This document shows, one piece after another, positions 14,934-23,879 of a stretch of 64,000 nucleotides of DNA; position 1 is the first letter of the stretch; each line of letters starts with the position of its first letter. The translations under genes were made by a program, and so were the position numbers. The stretch covers positions 1-64,000 of the forward strand of contig CAOOYH010000007.1 of assembly GCA_948500755.1 (NCBI GenBank), written 5' to 3'. This DNA comes from an uncultured Lactobacillus sp. (GTDB lineage: Bacteria; Bacillota; Bacilli; Lactobacillales; Lactobacillaceae). The notes beneath the pieces were generated by a model. That model had not been told where the DNA came from. It made no database searches and saw only the letters and a program-made list of their open reading frames with translations.

Positions 14934-15312
14934 GAGAAGCTTTACGGGCCTTCTTCAAACCTGGCTTCTTTCTTTCCTTCATTCTTGGGTCACGAGTTAA
15001 GAAACCGGCCTTCTTCAATGGACCACGGAAATCTGGGTCTACTTCAAGAAGAGCACGTGAAATACCGTGACGGATAGCACCGGCTTGGCCAGAGAATCCA
15101 CCACCATTAACGTTAACTAATACGTCGTATTGACCTTCAGTTTCAGTTAAAGTTAAAGGTTGCTTCAAGTCCTTTACCAAGTTAGGGAATGGAATGTATT
15201 GATCAACATCTTTATTATTAACAGTGATCTTACCGTTACCTGGTACTAAACGAACGCGCGCAACTGAATCCTTGCGGCGACCAGTACCTGCGTATGCAGC
15301 TTGTTGTGCCAT
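14917..15312 (-). CDS. rpsI: 30S ribosomal protein S9
   Basis: S9 contacts 16S rRNA in the head of the small subunit, and its basic tail reaches the P-site tRNA. The family core GTGRRKDSVARVRL, the GGGFSGQAGAIRHGISRAL segment and the C-terminal basic tail ending FSKR are intact in 131 residues. It lies 11 bases after rplM, its usual partner. A copy of its last codons is found 1.2 kb downstream. Confidence 0.98.
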   Translation of the reverse strand: MAQQAAYAGTGRRKDSVARVRLVPGNGKITVNNKDVDQYIPFPNLVKDLKQPLTLTETEGQYDVLVNVNGGGFSGQAGAIRHGISRALLEVDPDFRGPLKKAGFLTRDPRMKERKKPGLKKARKASQFSKR

Positions 15313-15323
15313 TATTTAACCTC

Positions 15324-15767
15324 CTAGATTAATTTGTTAATGTCTAACTTTTCAGGTTGTTGTGCTTCTTGCTTGTGATCTTCACCAGCATAAACATGCA
15401 TCTTCATGAATTGCTTATGGCCAAGAGTATTGTGTGGAAGCATACCTTTAACTGAAATTTCAACCATCTTAACTGGGTTTTCAGCAAGTAACTCACCGTA
15501 TGATACGGACTTCAAGCCACCACGCCATGATGAGTGGTGGTAGTAAAACTTGTCAGTTGCCTTCTTACCAGTCAACTTAATCTTAGAAGCGTTGATGATG
15601 ATAACGTTGTCACCTGTATCAACGTTTGGGGTATATTGAGGCTTATTCTTACCTCTCAAAATAGTGGCTACAGCAGTTGAAAGACGACCTAAAGATACGT
15701 CAGTTGCATCAACAATGTACCACTTACGTTCAATTTCACTAGATTTTGCTAATGGTGTAGTACGCAA
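15324..15767 (-). CDS. rplM: 50S ribosomal protein L13
   Basis: L13 is an early assembly protein of the large subunit that binds 23S rRNA. Typical segments are KWYIVDATDVSLGRLST and KMHVYAGEDHKQEAQQPE at the C-terminus. The start is TTG at 15767, preceded by GGAGG and coding for RTTPLAKSSEIERKWYIV. It is first in the rplM-rpsI operon and has its own promoter and leader (15768-15871). Confidence 0.98.
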   Translation of the reverse strand: MRTTPLAKSSEIERKWYIVDATDVSLGRLSTAVATILRGKNKPQYTPNVDTGDNVIIINASKIKLTGKKATDKFYYHHSSWRGGLKSVSYGELLAENPVKMVEISVKGMLPHNTLGHKQFMKMHVYAGEDHKQEAQQPEKLDINKLI

Positions 15768-15842
15768 TGTAAATTCCTCCGTTTATTTGCAGTTTGAAAA
15801 CAATAAGTTTCCGGGGCCTATCGTGGACAAACATACTATACT
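15768..15842 (-). promoter_or_regulatory. rplM leader RNA (candidate L13 leader)
   Basis: A 5' untranslated stretch of about 70 bases precedes rplM, with complementary segments (GGAAAC and GTTTTC, and a GTTTG/CAAAC pair). Firmicute rplM-rpsI operons are known to carry an autoregulatory L13-binding leader. The structure here is compatible, but I could not verify it against the family model. Confidence 0.5.
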
Positions 15843-15871
15843 AGAGTACGTCCTTTTTAGGAAAAAGTCAA
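15843..15871 (-). promoter_or_regulatory. promoter of rplM-rpsI
   Basis: Read on the minus strand, -35 TTGACT (15866-15871) and -10 TACTCT (15843-15848) are separated by 17 bases. The promoter lies immediately after the truA stop codon. Confidence 0.7.
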
Positions 15872-16660
15872 TTATAAATCAAGATCTTGGCGGTATTTTT
15901 TAGGTAATTCATCATAAAAAACATGGTATAAATACAAACCACTGGCTTGAGCAGTTTCTCGAACTTCTTGTCGATTTTTGGCGGCAATTATTCTAGGAAA
16001 ATCATCAACTGGACGTTTACCGTTACCAATTTCCAAAAGCGCTCCTACTAAGATTCTAACCATGTTATACAAAAATCCTGAGCAAATGAAATCAAAAACG
16101 ATTTCATTCTCTTTCTCATCTTTTTCTACGTTCACATAATACATGGTTCTAACCTTATCAATAATTTGACCACCACTAGCTGCAAAACTAGTAAAATCAT
16201 GCGTCCCTATTAAATCCTTGGCTGCTGTCTGCATTTTTTCCACTTCTAAAGGATAAGGATAGTGTCCCGTATAAAATCGCTTAAACGGGTTTACAAAGCG
16301 ATCTAAGCTTACTCGATAACGATACCACTTGCCCTTTGCACTATACCTTACATGGAAATCTTCACTAACAATTTCACATTCTTTAAAAATAATATCCATC
16401 GGCATCATTGAATTTAGTGCCAAAATCATTCGATCAGCTGGAATCACATTCCCCGGATAATCAAAGTGAATTACTTGACCCAATGCGTGCACCCCTGCAT
16501 CTGTTCTTCCCGATCCTTCAACTATTACACGCTTTCCTTTAGTCATTTTTTGAAGGGCTTTCTCAATTTCTCCTTGAACAGTCCGCTGATTGGGTTGCAT
16601 TTGAAAGCCATGAAAAAGATGACCATCGTAGGCCATCGTCATTTTATATCTTGTCGTCAT
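15872..16660 (-). CDS. truA: tRNA pseudouridine(38-40) synthase
   Basis: It converts uridines 38-40 of the tRNA anticodon arm to pseudouridine. The catalytic aspartate is in GSGRTDAGVHALGQ. Other family segments are the N-terminal YDGHLFHGFQMQ and the C-terminal FLYNMVRILVGALLEIG. The 262 residues are full length. It follows ecfT with two bases between, so it is probably co-transcribed with the ECF genes, as in many lactobacilli. Confidence 0.97.
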   Translation of the reverse strand: MTTRYKMTMAYDGHLFHGFQMQPNQRTVQGEIEKALQKMTKGKRVIVEGSGRTDAGVHALGQVIHFDYPGNVIPADRMILALNSMMPMDIIFKECEIVSEDFHVRYSAKGKWYRYRVSLDRFVNPFKRFYTGHYPYPLEVEKMQTAAKDLIGTHDFTSFAASGGQIIDKVRTMYYVNVEKDEKENEIVFDFICSGFLYNMVRILVGALLEIGNGKRPVDDFPRIIAAKNRQEVRETAQASGLYLYHVFYDELPKKYRQDLDL

Positions 16661-16662
16661 CT

Positions 16663-17460
16663 CTACCTTGTCCTAAAAATCAACAATAATCCAACTAAAA
16701 TTACAAAATATACCAGACAGATCAAATCATATTTAGACCATCTTAAAATTCGATAGCGGCTTCTTCCTTCGCTTCCTCTGTATCCGCGCGCTTCCATTGC
16801 GGTTGAAAGTTCAACTGCGGTTTCTAAGGATTCAATAAAAAGCGGAACTAATAAAGGTGCGATAGCTTTAGCCCGTTTAATCAATCCCCCATCATTAAAA
16901 TCTGCTCCTCGCGACCGTTGCGCATTCATGATTTTTACAGTTTCATCAAACAAAGTGGGCACAAATCTCAGCGCTATTGACATCACCAGCGCAATTTTAT
17001 CGACAGGAACTTTCAAATATTTAAGTGGCGTTAGTAGCCATTCCATTGCATTCGCAATTTCCAGGGGCATTGTCGTTAAAGTCATTACCGTAGATATTAA
17101 GATTATTAATGTAAATCTAATAAAAATATAGATCGCATTGGTAATTCCGTAACTTGAAATCGTAAAAATGGACCATTTCCAATACGTTGTTCCTCCACTA
17201 GTGAAGAACAATTGCAAAAGCGACGTAAAGAATATCAGCCAAATCAAAGGCTTTATTCCATCCCAAAAAACTTTTGGTCGTAACTTCGTCGCATACACTG
17301 CTACTAAACTAAAGATTATTAAAATGCCATAGGTAATCCAATTATTTGCTAAAAAAATAATCAAAATAAAGAAAATTGTTGCAAGTAATTTTCCTCGAGG
17401 ATCCATTTTATAAATAAGCGAGTCGCCTGGGATATATCGCCCAATTAAAATTTTACTCAC
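16663..17460 (-). CDS. ecfT: ECF transporter T component (EcfT)
   Basis: This is the shared membrane scaffold of energy-coupling-factor vitamin importers. It joins the two ATPases to interchangeable S components. It has about five to six membrane segments. The two coupling motifs appear as QRSRGAD and EARGYRG, matching the family's paired Ala-Arg-Gly sites. S components lie elsewhere on the genome. It starts four bases after ecfA2 and precedes truA. Confidence 0.97.
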   Translation of the reverse strand: MSKILIGRYIPGDSLIYKMDPRGKLLATIFFILIIFLANNWITYGILIIFSLVAVYATKLRPKVFWDGIKPLIWLIFFTSLLQLFFTSGGTTYWKWSIFTISSYGITNAIYIFIRFTLIILISTVMTLTTMPLEIANAMEWLLTPLKYLKVPVDKIALVMSIALRFVPTLFDETVKIMNAQRSRGADFNDGGLIKRAKAIAPLLVPLFIESLETAVELSTAMEARGYRGSEGRSRYRILRWSKYDLICLVYFVILVGLLLIFRTR

Positions 17461-17464
17461 AAAA

Positions 17465-18310
17465 TCACCCCTTTACATTTTTCTTTATTTCATTAACCAA
17501 TTCATCCAAAGTTAATGGTTCATCTTCAAACCTATAATTTGATAGCTTAGATGCAAATTCGGTTGCCGTGGGTTTTAAGACTTGATGCTCTTTAAGCCAT
17601 TCATTATCTGAAAATACTATTTTAGGACTCGCATGTTTAATTAATTCACCGCGTTCCATAACTAATACATCATCGGCATAATTCGCAACATCGTCCATAT
17701 TATGGGTAACTAAAATAACCGTATGGCCAGCTTTTTGATATTCTTTGAATAATTGCATCATTTGTTTTCTTGCATGAGGATCGAGTCCAGCTGCTGGTTC
17801 ATCCAAGCATAAAATATCCGGTTCATAAGCCATTACCCCTGCAATTGCTACCCGGCGCATCTGACCTCCTGATAATTCGAACGGCGAACGAGAAGCTATC
17901 TCTTCTGGAAGACCTACTTTTTTCAACCACTTCTCAGCTAAGCTATAAGCTTCTTTTTCAGAATAACCAAAATTTTTAGGACCGAAAGCAATATCATCAA
18001 TTACAGTATTTTCAAATAATTGAGATTCAGGAAATTGAAATACTAAACTAACATGGCGACGTAAATTTTTTAAATGCTTATTTGTTGTTGCAGGAGTAAT
18101 GGTGTAACCTGCAATTTTTATTTCACCTTCGCTAGGCTTAAATAAAGCATTAAAATGTTGCATTAAAGTGGATTTCCCACTTCCTGTGTGCCCTATAATA
18201 GCAGTAAAATTACTATCTTTTAATTCAAAATTGACATTATCCAATCCCTTTTTTTCTAAAGGAGAATTTGGTGAATAAACGTAACTTACATGTTTGAATT
18301 CAACTGACAT
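17465..18310 (-). CDS. ecfA2: ECF transporter ATP-binding protein EcfA2
   Basis: This is one of the two ATPases of the group II ECF transporter. The Walker A motif is IGHTGSGKSTLMQ, the Q-loop is FQFPESQLFENTV (the FPE motif typical of EcfA2), the signature is ELSGGQMRRVAIAG and Walker B is ILCLDEPAAGLD. The H-loop histidine is in LVTHNMDDV. Its start overlaps the end of ecfA1 by 25 bases, implying translational coupling. Confidence 0.97.
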   Translation of the reverse strand: MSVEFKHVSYVYSPNSPLEKKGLDNVNFELKDSNFTAIIGHTGSGKSTLMQHFNALFKPSEGEIKIAGYTITPATTNKHLKNLRRHVSLVFQFPESQLFENTVIDDIAFGPKNFGYSEKEAYSLAEKWLKKVGLPEEIASRSPFELSGGQMRRVAIAGVMAYEPDILCLDEPAAGLDPHARKQMMQLFKEYQKAGHTVILVTHNMDDVANYADDVLVMERGELIKHASPKIVFSDNEWLKEHQVLKPTATEFASKLSNYRFEDEPLTLDELVNEIKKNVKG

Positions 18311-19146
18311 AAAAACTTCACCAACTTTTCTTCCGAATTTACATAATCAGGAACTGAAATTCCAGCTTTGGATAATTTATGTTTTAATTTAAAAGCAAAT
18401 GGAACATCTAAACCTAATTCTTTTAATTGATCTACTTTATTAAAAATTTCATTTGGAGTTCCTTGGTCTACTTTTATTCCATCATTCAAAATGATAACTT
18501 GATCAGCTAATTGGGCTTCATCAATATCATGAGTAATAGATAAAATAGTAAGATTGTCACGTTTTTTCATTTTCAGAATAATATTTAAAATATTTTGTCT
18601 ACCTTCAGGATCAAGCATCGAAGTAGACTCATCTAATATTATAATTTTAGGATGAACTGCAAGAACTCCAGCAATAGCTACACGTTGCTTTTGACCACCT
18701 GAGAGATTACTTGGTTCACTATTAATATAATCTGACATGCCCACACTTTTAATAGCTTCTGGCACAATTTTTAGCATTTCATCACGAGGAATTCCACGAT
18801 TTTCCAATCCAAAAGCAACATCATCTGCAACGGTAGCACCTACAAATTGATTATCTGGATTTTGAAATACAATACCTACACGATCTCGGATCTTCCATAC
18901 ATTTTTTTCATTTAGCGGGATATTATCATCTACAATAATTTTTGATTTTTCTTGATCATCTGGAATCAACAATCCATTGATAAGCCGTGTTACTGTTGAT
19001 TTTCCACTTCCATTACGACCTAAAATTGTCGTCCAAGAGCCTCTTTCAATATTCAAATTTATATTTTTTACTGCAGATTTTGTGGCTTCAGGATAAGTAA
19101 AAGTCACATTTTTAAATTCTATAATATTTTTATTCAATATTTTCAC
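18286..19146 (-). CDS. ecfA1: ECF transporter ATP-binding protein EcfA1
   Basis: This is the partner ATPase of EcfA2. The Walker A motif is LGRNGSGKSTVTR, the Q-loop is FQNPDNQFVGATV (the EcfA1 form), the signature is NLSGGQKQRVAIAG and Walker B is IIILDESTSMLD. The 286 residues continue into a C-terminal dimerisation region. The start is a GTG about ten bases after AAGGAG; a TTG three codons later is possible. A new transcript seems to begin here, since a terminator (19189-19216) and an extended -10 box (19165-19170) precede it. Confidence 0.96.
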   Translation of the reverse strand: MKILNKNIIEFKNVTFTYPEATKSAVKNINLNIERGSWTTILGRNGSGKSTVTRLINGLLIPDDQEKSKIIVDDNIPLNEKNVWKIRDRVGIVFQNPDNQFVGATVADDVAFGLENRGIPRDEMLKIVPEAIKSVGMSDYINSEPSNLSGGQKQRVAIAGVLAVHPKIIILDESTSMLDPEGRQNILNIILKMKKRDNLTILSITHDIDEAQLADQVIILNDGIKVDQGTPNEIFNKVDQLKELGLDVPFAFKLKHKLSKAGISVPDYVNSEEKLVKFLCQLNSNM

Positions 19147-19164
19147 CGCCTTAAAACTCCTTTA

Positions 19165-19170
19165 ATTGTA
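19165..19170 (-). promoter_or_regulatory. extended -10 promoter for the ecf-truA operon
   Basis: TGGTACAAT on the minus strand is an extended -10 element about 20 bases before the ecfA1 start. No good -35 box is present. It lies just after the rplQ terminator. Confidence 0.55.
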
Positions 19171-19188
19171 CCAGAAAAAAGAGTAAAA

Positions 19189-19216
19189 AAAATCACCCAT
19201 GAAGAGGGATGATTTT
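19189..19216 (-). terminator. terminator of the long ribosomal-protein operon
   Basis: AAAATCATCCC pairs with GGGTGATTTT around a seven-base loop and is followed by a long T run. It marks the end of the rpsJ-to-rplQ transcript. Confidence 0.9.
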
Positions 19217-19318
19217 CATCATCTAAGCTAGACTAAGCAAAATTGCCATCATCATCGCGCTTATTCTCACTTTCATGGATAATTCTTAATAGCTATTAAG
19301 TTGTTTGGTATTCAAAAA

Positions 19319-19702
19319 TTAAACTAATTCAAGAATAACCATTGGAGCAGCATCACCTTTACGAGCTAATGCTAACTTCATAATTCTGGTGTAACCACCA
19401 TTACGGTCTTTGTAACGAGGTGCAATATCGCTAAAAAGCTTTTGCAATGCTGACTTAACAACAACTGCATCTTCTTCTTCTTTAACATCTGCGATTTCGT
19501 CACGTACAAATGCAGCAGCCTTTCTTCTTGCAGCTAAATCGCCACGCTTACCTAAGGTAATCATCTTTTCGGCTGTCTTACGAATTTCTTTAGCACGTGC
19601 TTCAGTTGTAACAATGCGTTCATTAATGATCAATTGAGTAGTCATTTCTCTAAGCATTGCTTTTCTATGTGCACTATCGCGACCTAATTTACGGTATGCC
19701 AT
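19319..19702 (-). CDS. rplQ: 50S ribosomal protein L17
   Basis: L17 lines the exit region of the large subunit. It opens YRKLGRDSAHRKAMLREM, has the basic RIVTTEARAKEIRKTAEKMIT segment and ends KGDAAPMVILELV, all typical. At 127 residues it is full length. It follows rpoA by about 30 bases and is the last gene of the alpha operon. Confidence 0.98.
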   Translation of the reverse strand: MAYRKLGRDSAHRKAMLREMTTQLIINERIVTTEARAKEIRKTAEKMITLGKRGDLAARRKAAAFVRDEIADVKEEEDAVVVKSALQKLFSDIAPRYKDRNGGYTRIMKLALARKGDAAPMVILELV

Positions 19703-19731
19703 GAGTTTGCCTCCTTTATTTGCCTACTTAG

Positions 19732-20670
19732 TTAATCTTCTTGACGAAGTGAAAGTCCTAAGTCAGCTAATTTGTTCTTAACTTCTTCCAATGATTTACG
19801 TCCTAAGTTACGTACGCGCATCATATCTGCTTCAGTTTTATCAGTTAACTCTTGCAAAGTATTAATTCCCGCACGCTTAAGGCAGTTATAAGAACGAACT
19901 GAAAGGTCAAGCTCTTCAATAGTCATTTCAAGCTTCTTTTCTTTCTTATCGTCTTCTTTTTCCACCATAACTTCGCTAAATTTAGTATTTGCATCTGCAG
20001 ATTCAAACACTTTAAAGTGTTCTACCAAAATTTTAGCTGCAAAACTAAGGGCGTCATTAGGCTTGATTGAACCGTCAGTCCAAATCTCTAAAGTGAGCTT
20101 GTCAAAATCGTCTCTCTTACCAACACGAGTTGATTCTACTTGATAGTTAACCTTTTTAATTGGTGAGAAAAGTGAATCAACAGGAATAACGCCAATTGGC
20201 ATGTCTTCACTCTTATTGTCACTTGCAGGAACATAACCGCGGCCATTCTTAACTGCGATTTGCATATGCAAATGTCCACCTTCAGCAATGGTACAAATAT
20301 ATTGATCCGGGTTCAAAACTTGAACGTCTGCATCAACTTTAAGATCATCAGCAGTAACAGTGGCAGGACCTTCAACGTCCAATTCAATAACTTTTTGTTC
20401 ATCTGAAAGAGACTTTAATTCAAGTTTCTTTAAATTCAGAATGATCTTAGTTACATCTTCTCTTACGCCAGGAACTGTTGCGAACTCGTGTAAAACGCCA
20501 TCGATTTGTACATAAACAAGTCCTGTACCTGGAATAGAAGTAAGTAAAACTCTACGTAAAGAATTACCTAAAGTTGTACCAAAGCCTCTTTCAAGTGGTT
20601 CAACAACAAACTTACCGTAAGAATCTTCTTGTTCAACAACGGTAATATTTGGTTTTTCAAATTCAATCAT
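19732..20670 (-). CDS. rpoA: RNA polymerase alpha subunit
   Basis: Alpha dimerises to nucleate polymerase assembly and contacts promoter UP elements and activators. The N-terminal domain has the assembly motif FGTTLGNSLRRVLLTSIPG. A linker (about residues 230-250) is rich in lysine and acidic residues. The C-terminal domain has LDLSVRSYNCLKRAGINTLQEL and the helix RNLGRKSLEEVK. Its 312 residues are full length, and it sits in the usual rpsM-rpsK-rpoA-rplQ order. Confidence 0.98.
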   Translation of the reverse strand: MIEFEKPNITVVEQEDSYGKFVVEPLERGFGTTLGNSLRRVLLTSIPGTGLVYVQIDGVLHEFATVPGVREDVTKIILNLKKLELKSLSDEQKVIELDVEGPATVTADDLKVDADVQVLNPDQYICTIAEGGHLHMQIAVKNGRGYVPASDNKSEDMPIGVIPVDSLFSPIKKVNYQVESTRVGKRDDFDKLTLEIWTDGSIKPNDALSFAAKILVEHFKVFESADANTKFSEVMVEKEDDKKEKKLEMTIEELDLSVRSYNCLKRAGINTLQELTDKTEADMMRVRNLGRKSLEEVKNKLADLGLSLRQED

Positions 20671-20711
20671 ACTAGGCCCCTTTCAAAACGTAATGTCCCA
20701 TTAGGACAAAA

Positions 20712-21095
20712 TTAAACACGACGACGTTTTGGTGGTCTAGAACCATTGTGGGGAACTGGCGTAACGTCACGAATTGCAGTGATTTCAAGACCAGTTGCTT
20801 GAAGTGATCTAATTGCAGATTCACGACCAGCACCAGGACCTTTAACTGAAACTTCTACATGTTTCATGCCTTGGTCCATTGCACTCTTAGCTGCTGCTTC
20901 AGCTGCCATTTGAGCTGCAAATGGAGTAGACTTACGACTACCCTTAAAACCTAATGCACCGGCTGAAGACCAAGCAACTGCATTACCTTGAACGTCAGTA
21001 ATCATGACTAAAGTATTATTAAACGTAGAATGAATATGAGCAACGCCGCTTTCGACATGCTTCTTCACACGACGCTTACGTGCTGTTTTAGGCAT
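20712..21095 (-). CDS. rpsK: 30S ribosomal protein S11
   Basis: S11 lies on the small-subunit platform near the Shine-Dalgarno helix. Family segments are HIHSTFNNTLVMITD, SSAGALGFKGSRKSTPFAAQ and GPGAGRESAIRSLQ, and the basic tail ends PKRRRV. The start was set at the ATG after a TTG, with GGAGG seven bases upstream, giving 127 residues. Confidence 0.97.
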   Translation of the reverse strand: MPKTARKRRVKKHVESGVAHIHSTFNNTLVMITDVQGNAVAWSSAGALGFKGSRKSTPFAAQMAAEAAAKSAMDQGMKHVEVSVKGPGAGRESAIRSLQATGLEITAIRDVTPVPHNGSRPPKRRRV

Positions 21096-21117
21096 CAATA
21101 AACCTCCTTATAACTAA

Positions 21118-21468
21118 TTAACGGTTTCTCTTAGTACCCTTACGAGTACGAGCATTGTTCTTGGTATTTTGACCACGAACTGGAAGTCCGCGACGATGAC
21201 GCATACCACGGTATGAACCAATATCAACTAAACGCTTGATATTCATGCTGACTTGACGACGTAAGTCACCTTCAACACGGTACTTGTCAACTTCTGAACG
21301 AAGCTTTTCTTGGTCTTCTGGAGTCAAATCCTTTGAACGAATGTCTTCAGAAACACCTGCATCTGCACAAATTTTCTTAGCTGTTGGTTCACCAATACCA
21401 TAAATGTATGTTAAAGCGACAACGACTCTTTTATCTCTTGGTAAGTCAACACCAGCAATACGTGCCAT
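21118..21468 (-). CDS. rpsM: 30S ribosomal protein S13
   Basis: S13 bridges the subunits at the head and contacts tRNA. Family segments are the opening ARIAGVDLPRDKRVV, then YRGMRHRRGLPVRGQ and the basic tail TKNNARTRKGTKRNR. The start is the ATG of MARIAG, with GGAGG about eight bases upstream, rather than a GTG three codons earlier. It has 116 residues. Confidence 0.97.
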   Translation of the reverse strand: MARIAGVDLPRDKRVVVALTYIYGIGEPTAKKICADAGVSEDIRSKDLTPEDQEKLRSEVDKYRVEGDLRRQVSMNIKRLVDIGSYRGMRHRRGLPVRGQNTKNNARTRKGTKRNR

Positions 21469-21491
21469 AAATTGCACCTCCTATTTTATTT

Positions 21492-21608
21492 TTAACCTTG
21501 ACGTTGCTTGTGCTTTGGATTTGCTGGGCAAATAACCATAACACGGCCATGTCTCTTAATAACTTTACAATGTTCACACATTGGTTTAACAGATGGTCTA
21601 ACCTTCAT
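21492..21608 (-). CDS. rpmJ: 50S ribosomal protein L36
   Basis: This is a 38-residue gene read directly from the sequence. The protein opens MKVRPSVKPMCEHCK and ends NPKHKQRQG. Its three cysteines plus histidine (CEHC, C-x4-H) bind zinc. GGAGG-like bases precede the ATG. It sits in its usual place between infA and rpsM. Confidence 0.96.
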   Translation of the reverse strand: MKVRPSVKPMCEHCKVIKRHGRVMVICPANPKHKQRQG

Positions 21609-21622
21609 GTTTACCTCCGTTA

Positions 21623-21844
21623 TTACTTTATAAATCGATACGTAATTCTACCTTTAGTTAAATCGTATGGAGATAATTCTACAGTAACACGATCTCCGGG
21701 TAAAATTCTAATGTAGTGCATTCTAATTTTACCGGAAACATGTGCTAAAATAATAGCTCCATTTTCCAATTCAACTTTAAACATAGCATTAGGTAAGGTA
21801 TCTACTACCTTACCTTCTACTTCAATGACATCATCTTTTGCCAA
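21623..21844 (-). CDS. infA: translation initiation factor IF-1
   Basis: IF-1 binds the 30S A site during initiation. The single S1-like OB fold has DVIEVEGKVVDTLPNAMFKV, HVSGKIRMHYIRILPGDRV and a C-terminal YDLTKGRITYRFIK. At 73 residues it is full length. It lies between adk and rpmJ, the standard Firmicute order. Confidence 0.98.
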   Translation of the reverse strand: MAKDDVIEVEGKVVDTLPNAMFKVELENGAIILAHVSGKIRMHYIRILPGDRVTVELSPYDLTKGRITYRFIK

Positions 21845-21916
21845 AGTTGTTCCTCCGCAATTAAACAGTCATACTTTGAAATTATAACACGGATTTATAA
21901 ATATACAAGCACGAAG

Positions 21917-22573
21917 CTACTGTTCTTTACTTAATACCGCATCAATATCTTCAAAGACTTTTTCTGGAGTTTGTTCACCGTTAATTACAGTAAGCAAACC
22001 TTTATTTTTATAGAAGTCCTTCAAAGGTGCATTCATCTTTTCATTCACTTCAAGACGATTCTTAACTACTTCCGGCTTATCATCTTCACGTTGATAAAAT
22101 TCATGACCACCACAGCGATCACAAGTACCTTCTACTTTAGGTTTCTTTGAAAGCTTATTATAGGTTGCGCCACAATTCTTACACATGAATCGAGCTGATA
22201 AACGTTCAACTAAAACATCTTCGTCTACTTCAAGCGCAATAACATTAGTTAAAGGCTTATTTAAACGTTTAGTAATTCCATCTAAAAGTTCTGCTTGGAC
22301 AGTAGTTCTTGGAAAACCATCTAAGATAAAACCTTCTTTAATATCAGGTTGACTTAAACGTTCTTCAACTAGTTTAGCAGTAACTTCATCTGGTACCAAG
22401 TTACCCTTGTCGATATAACTTTTAGCTTCAAGACCAACTTTGGTCTCATTAGCCATTGCTTCCCTAAACATATCCCCAGTTGAAATATGAGTTAAGTGAT
22501 ATTTATCAACAATTCGCTCGGATGCTGTACCTTTACCAGCACCTGGCAAACCTAAAAGAATTAAGTTAATCAT
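21917..22573 (-). CDS. adk: adenylate kinase (zinc-binding lid form)
   Basis: It catalyses ATP + AMP = 2 ADP. The P-loop is LLGLPGAGKGTASE, the AMP-site region includes HISTGDMFREAM, and DGFPRT is present. The lid carries CKNCGATYN and CDRCGGHEF, a four-cysteine zinc site common in Gram-positives. The start was placed at MINLILLG, ten codons inside the longest frame, because AGGAA lies correctly upstream and this avoids overlap with secY. It has 218 residues. Confidence 0.97.
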   Translation of the reverse strand: MINLILLGLPGAGKGTASERIVDKYHLTHISTGDMFREAMANETKVGLEAKSYIDKGNLVPDEVTAKLVEERLSQPDIKEGFILDGFPRTTVQAELLDGITKRLNKPLTNVIALEVDEDVLVERLSARFMCKNCGATYNKLSKKPKVEGTCDRCGGHEFYQREDDKPEVVKNRLEVNEKMNAPLKDFYKNKGLLTVINGEQTPEKVFEDIDAVLSKEQ

Positions 22574-22583
22574 TTTTTCGTTC

Positions 22584-23879
22584 CTATCTGATGAATCCAA
22601 CATATTCTCTCTTCATTAACAATCCGTTAATTTGGCGAGATAATTCTAAGACAACACCTATTACAATTAATAGACTTGTTCCTCCCAAACCAATAGAACT
22701 TGGTAAGTTCCAGAAGTTTGTAGCCAACTGTGGTAAAAGTGCAACTAAACCTAAGAAAACTGAACCAACAGTTGATAATTTCATTAACATTTTTGAAATA
22801 TAATTTTGAGTATCTTTACCTGGCCAAACACTTGGAATATAAGCACCTTGTTTTTGCAAGTTTTCAGCTAGCTTCTCAGGGTTAACCTGAACAAAAGCAT
22901 AGAAGAATGTAAATAAAATAATTAAAAGTGTATATATAATTACTCCAGGGGTGGTCTGTAAACTAAAAATATTAGTTAGCACTTTAAACCATTGTTGATC
23001 GCCATGGTTTCTTTGAAAGGCCATTAAAATGGTTGCCGGTGTAATAATGAATGAACTGGCAAAAATAACCGGAATAACTCCAGATACATTAACTTTTAAT
23101 GGTAGAAAACTTTCTGAACCACTGATAGTCGCTCTTCTAGTATATTGAATTGGAATACGACGAACAGCTTGTTCAACCCATGTAACAAGTTGAGTTACGA
23201 TAAGGATTGCTACAATAACCGCGATGAAGAACAAGATACCTTGCCAACGATCACTAGCACTATTATTAATAATTTCTTCCTTATAAATTTGCCATAATCC
23301 TGCTGGGAGACGAGCAATGATACCTGCAAAAATTATTACTGAGATACCATTACCCAAACCTTTATCAGTAATTTCATCACCCAGCCAAGTTAACAACATT
23401 GTTCCTGCCGTCATGATAATAGCAATTTCAATATAAGTTTGAGGAGTTTGATTTTTAACTAGCCCCATTTGGGTTAGTGCGTTAAAGCCTAACGTAATCC
23501 CAATACTTTGTACAAAGGCAACACCAAGTGCTAACCATCTTGTAACTTGATTGGTTTTACGACGTCCAACTTCACCTTGTTTACCCCATTCAACTAATGT
23601 AGGAACAATGTCCATTTGCAACAATTGAATAACAATTTGTGCGGTAATGTACGGGGAAACACCCAATGAAAAAATTGAATAATTATCCAATCCCCCACCA
23701 GATACAGTATCTAGCATAGGAACCAAACCAGTTTGTGCTACTTGAGTGATCGCCTTTGCATTAACACCCGGAACAGTAATATTAGCTCCGATGCGATATA
23801 GCAAAAGAATAAAGAGAGTGAAGTAAATCTTCGTTCTAATTTCTTTATCCTTAAAGGCGTTCTTCAAGGTCGAAAACAT
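22584..23879 (-). CDS. secY: protein translocase subunit SecY
   Basis: This is the channel-forming subunit of the Sec translocon, with ten membrane segments. The first helix segment (YRIGANITVPGVNA), the plug region (GLDNYSIFSLGVSPYITAQIV) and the cytoplasmic loops with VRRIPIQYTRR are recognisable. The C-terminal LMKREYVGFIR is typical. Its 431 residues are full length. It sits between rplO and adk. Confidence 0.98.
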   Translation of the reverse strand: MFSTLKNAFKDKEIRTKIYFTLFILLLYRIGANITVPGVNAKAITQVAQTGLVPMLDTVSGGGLDNYSIFSLGVSPYITAQIVIQLLQMDIVPTLVEWGKQGEVGRRKTNQVTRWLALGVAFVQSIGITLGFNALTQMGLVKNQTPQTYIEIAIIMTAGTMLLTWLGDEITDKGLGNGISVIIFAGIIARLPAGLWQIYKEEIINNSASDRWQGILFFIAVIVAILIVTQLVTWVEQAVRRIPIQYTRRATISGSESFLPLKVNVSGVIPVIFASSFIITPATILMAFQRNHGDQQWFKVLTNIFSLQTTPGVIIYTLLIILFTFFYAFVQVNPEKLAENLQKQGAYIPSVWPGKDTQNYISKMLMKLSTVGSVFLGLVALLPQLATNFWNLPSSIGLGGTSLLIVIGVVLELSRQINGLLMKREYVGFIR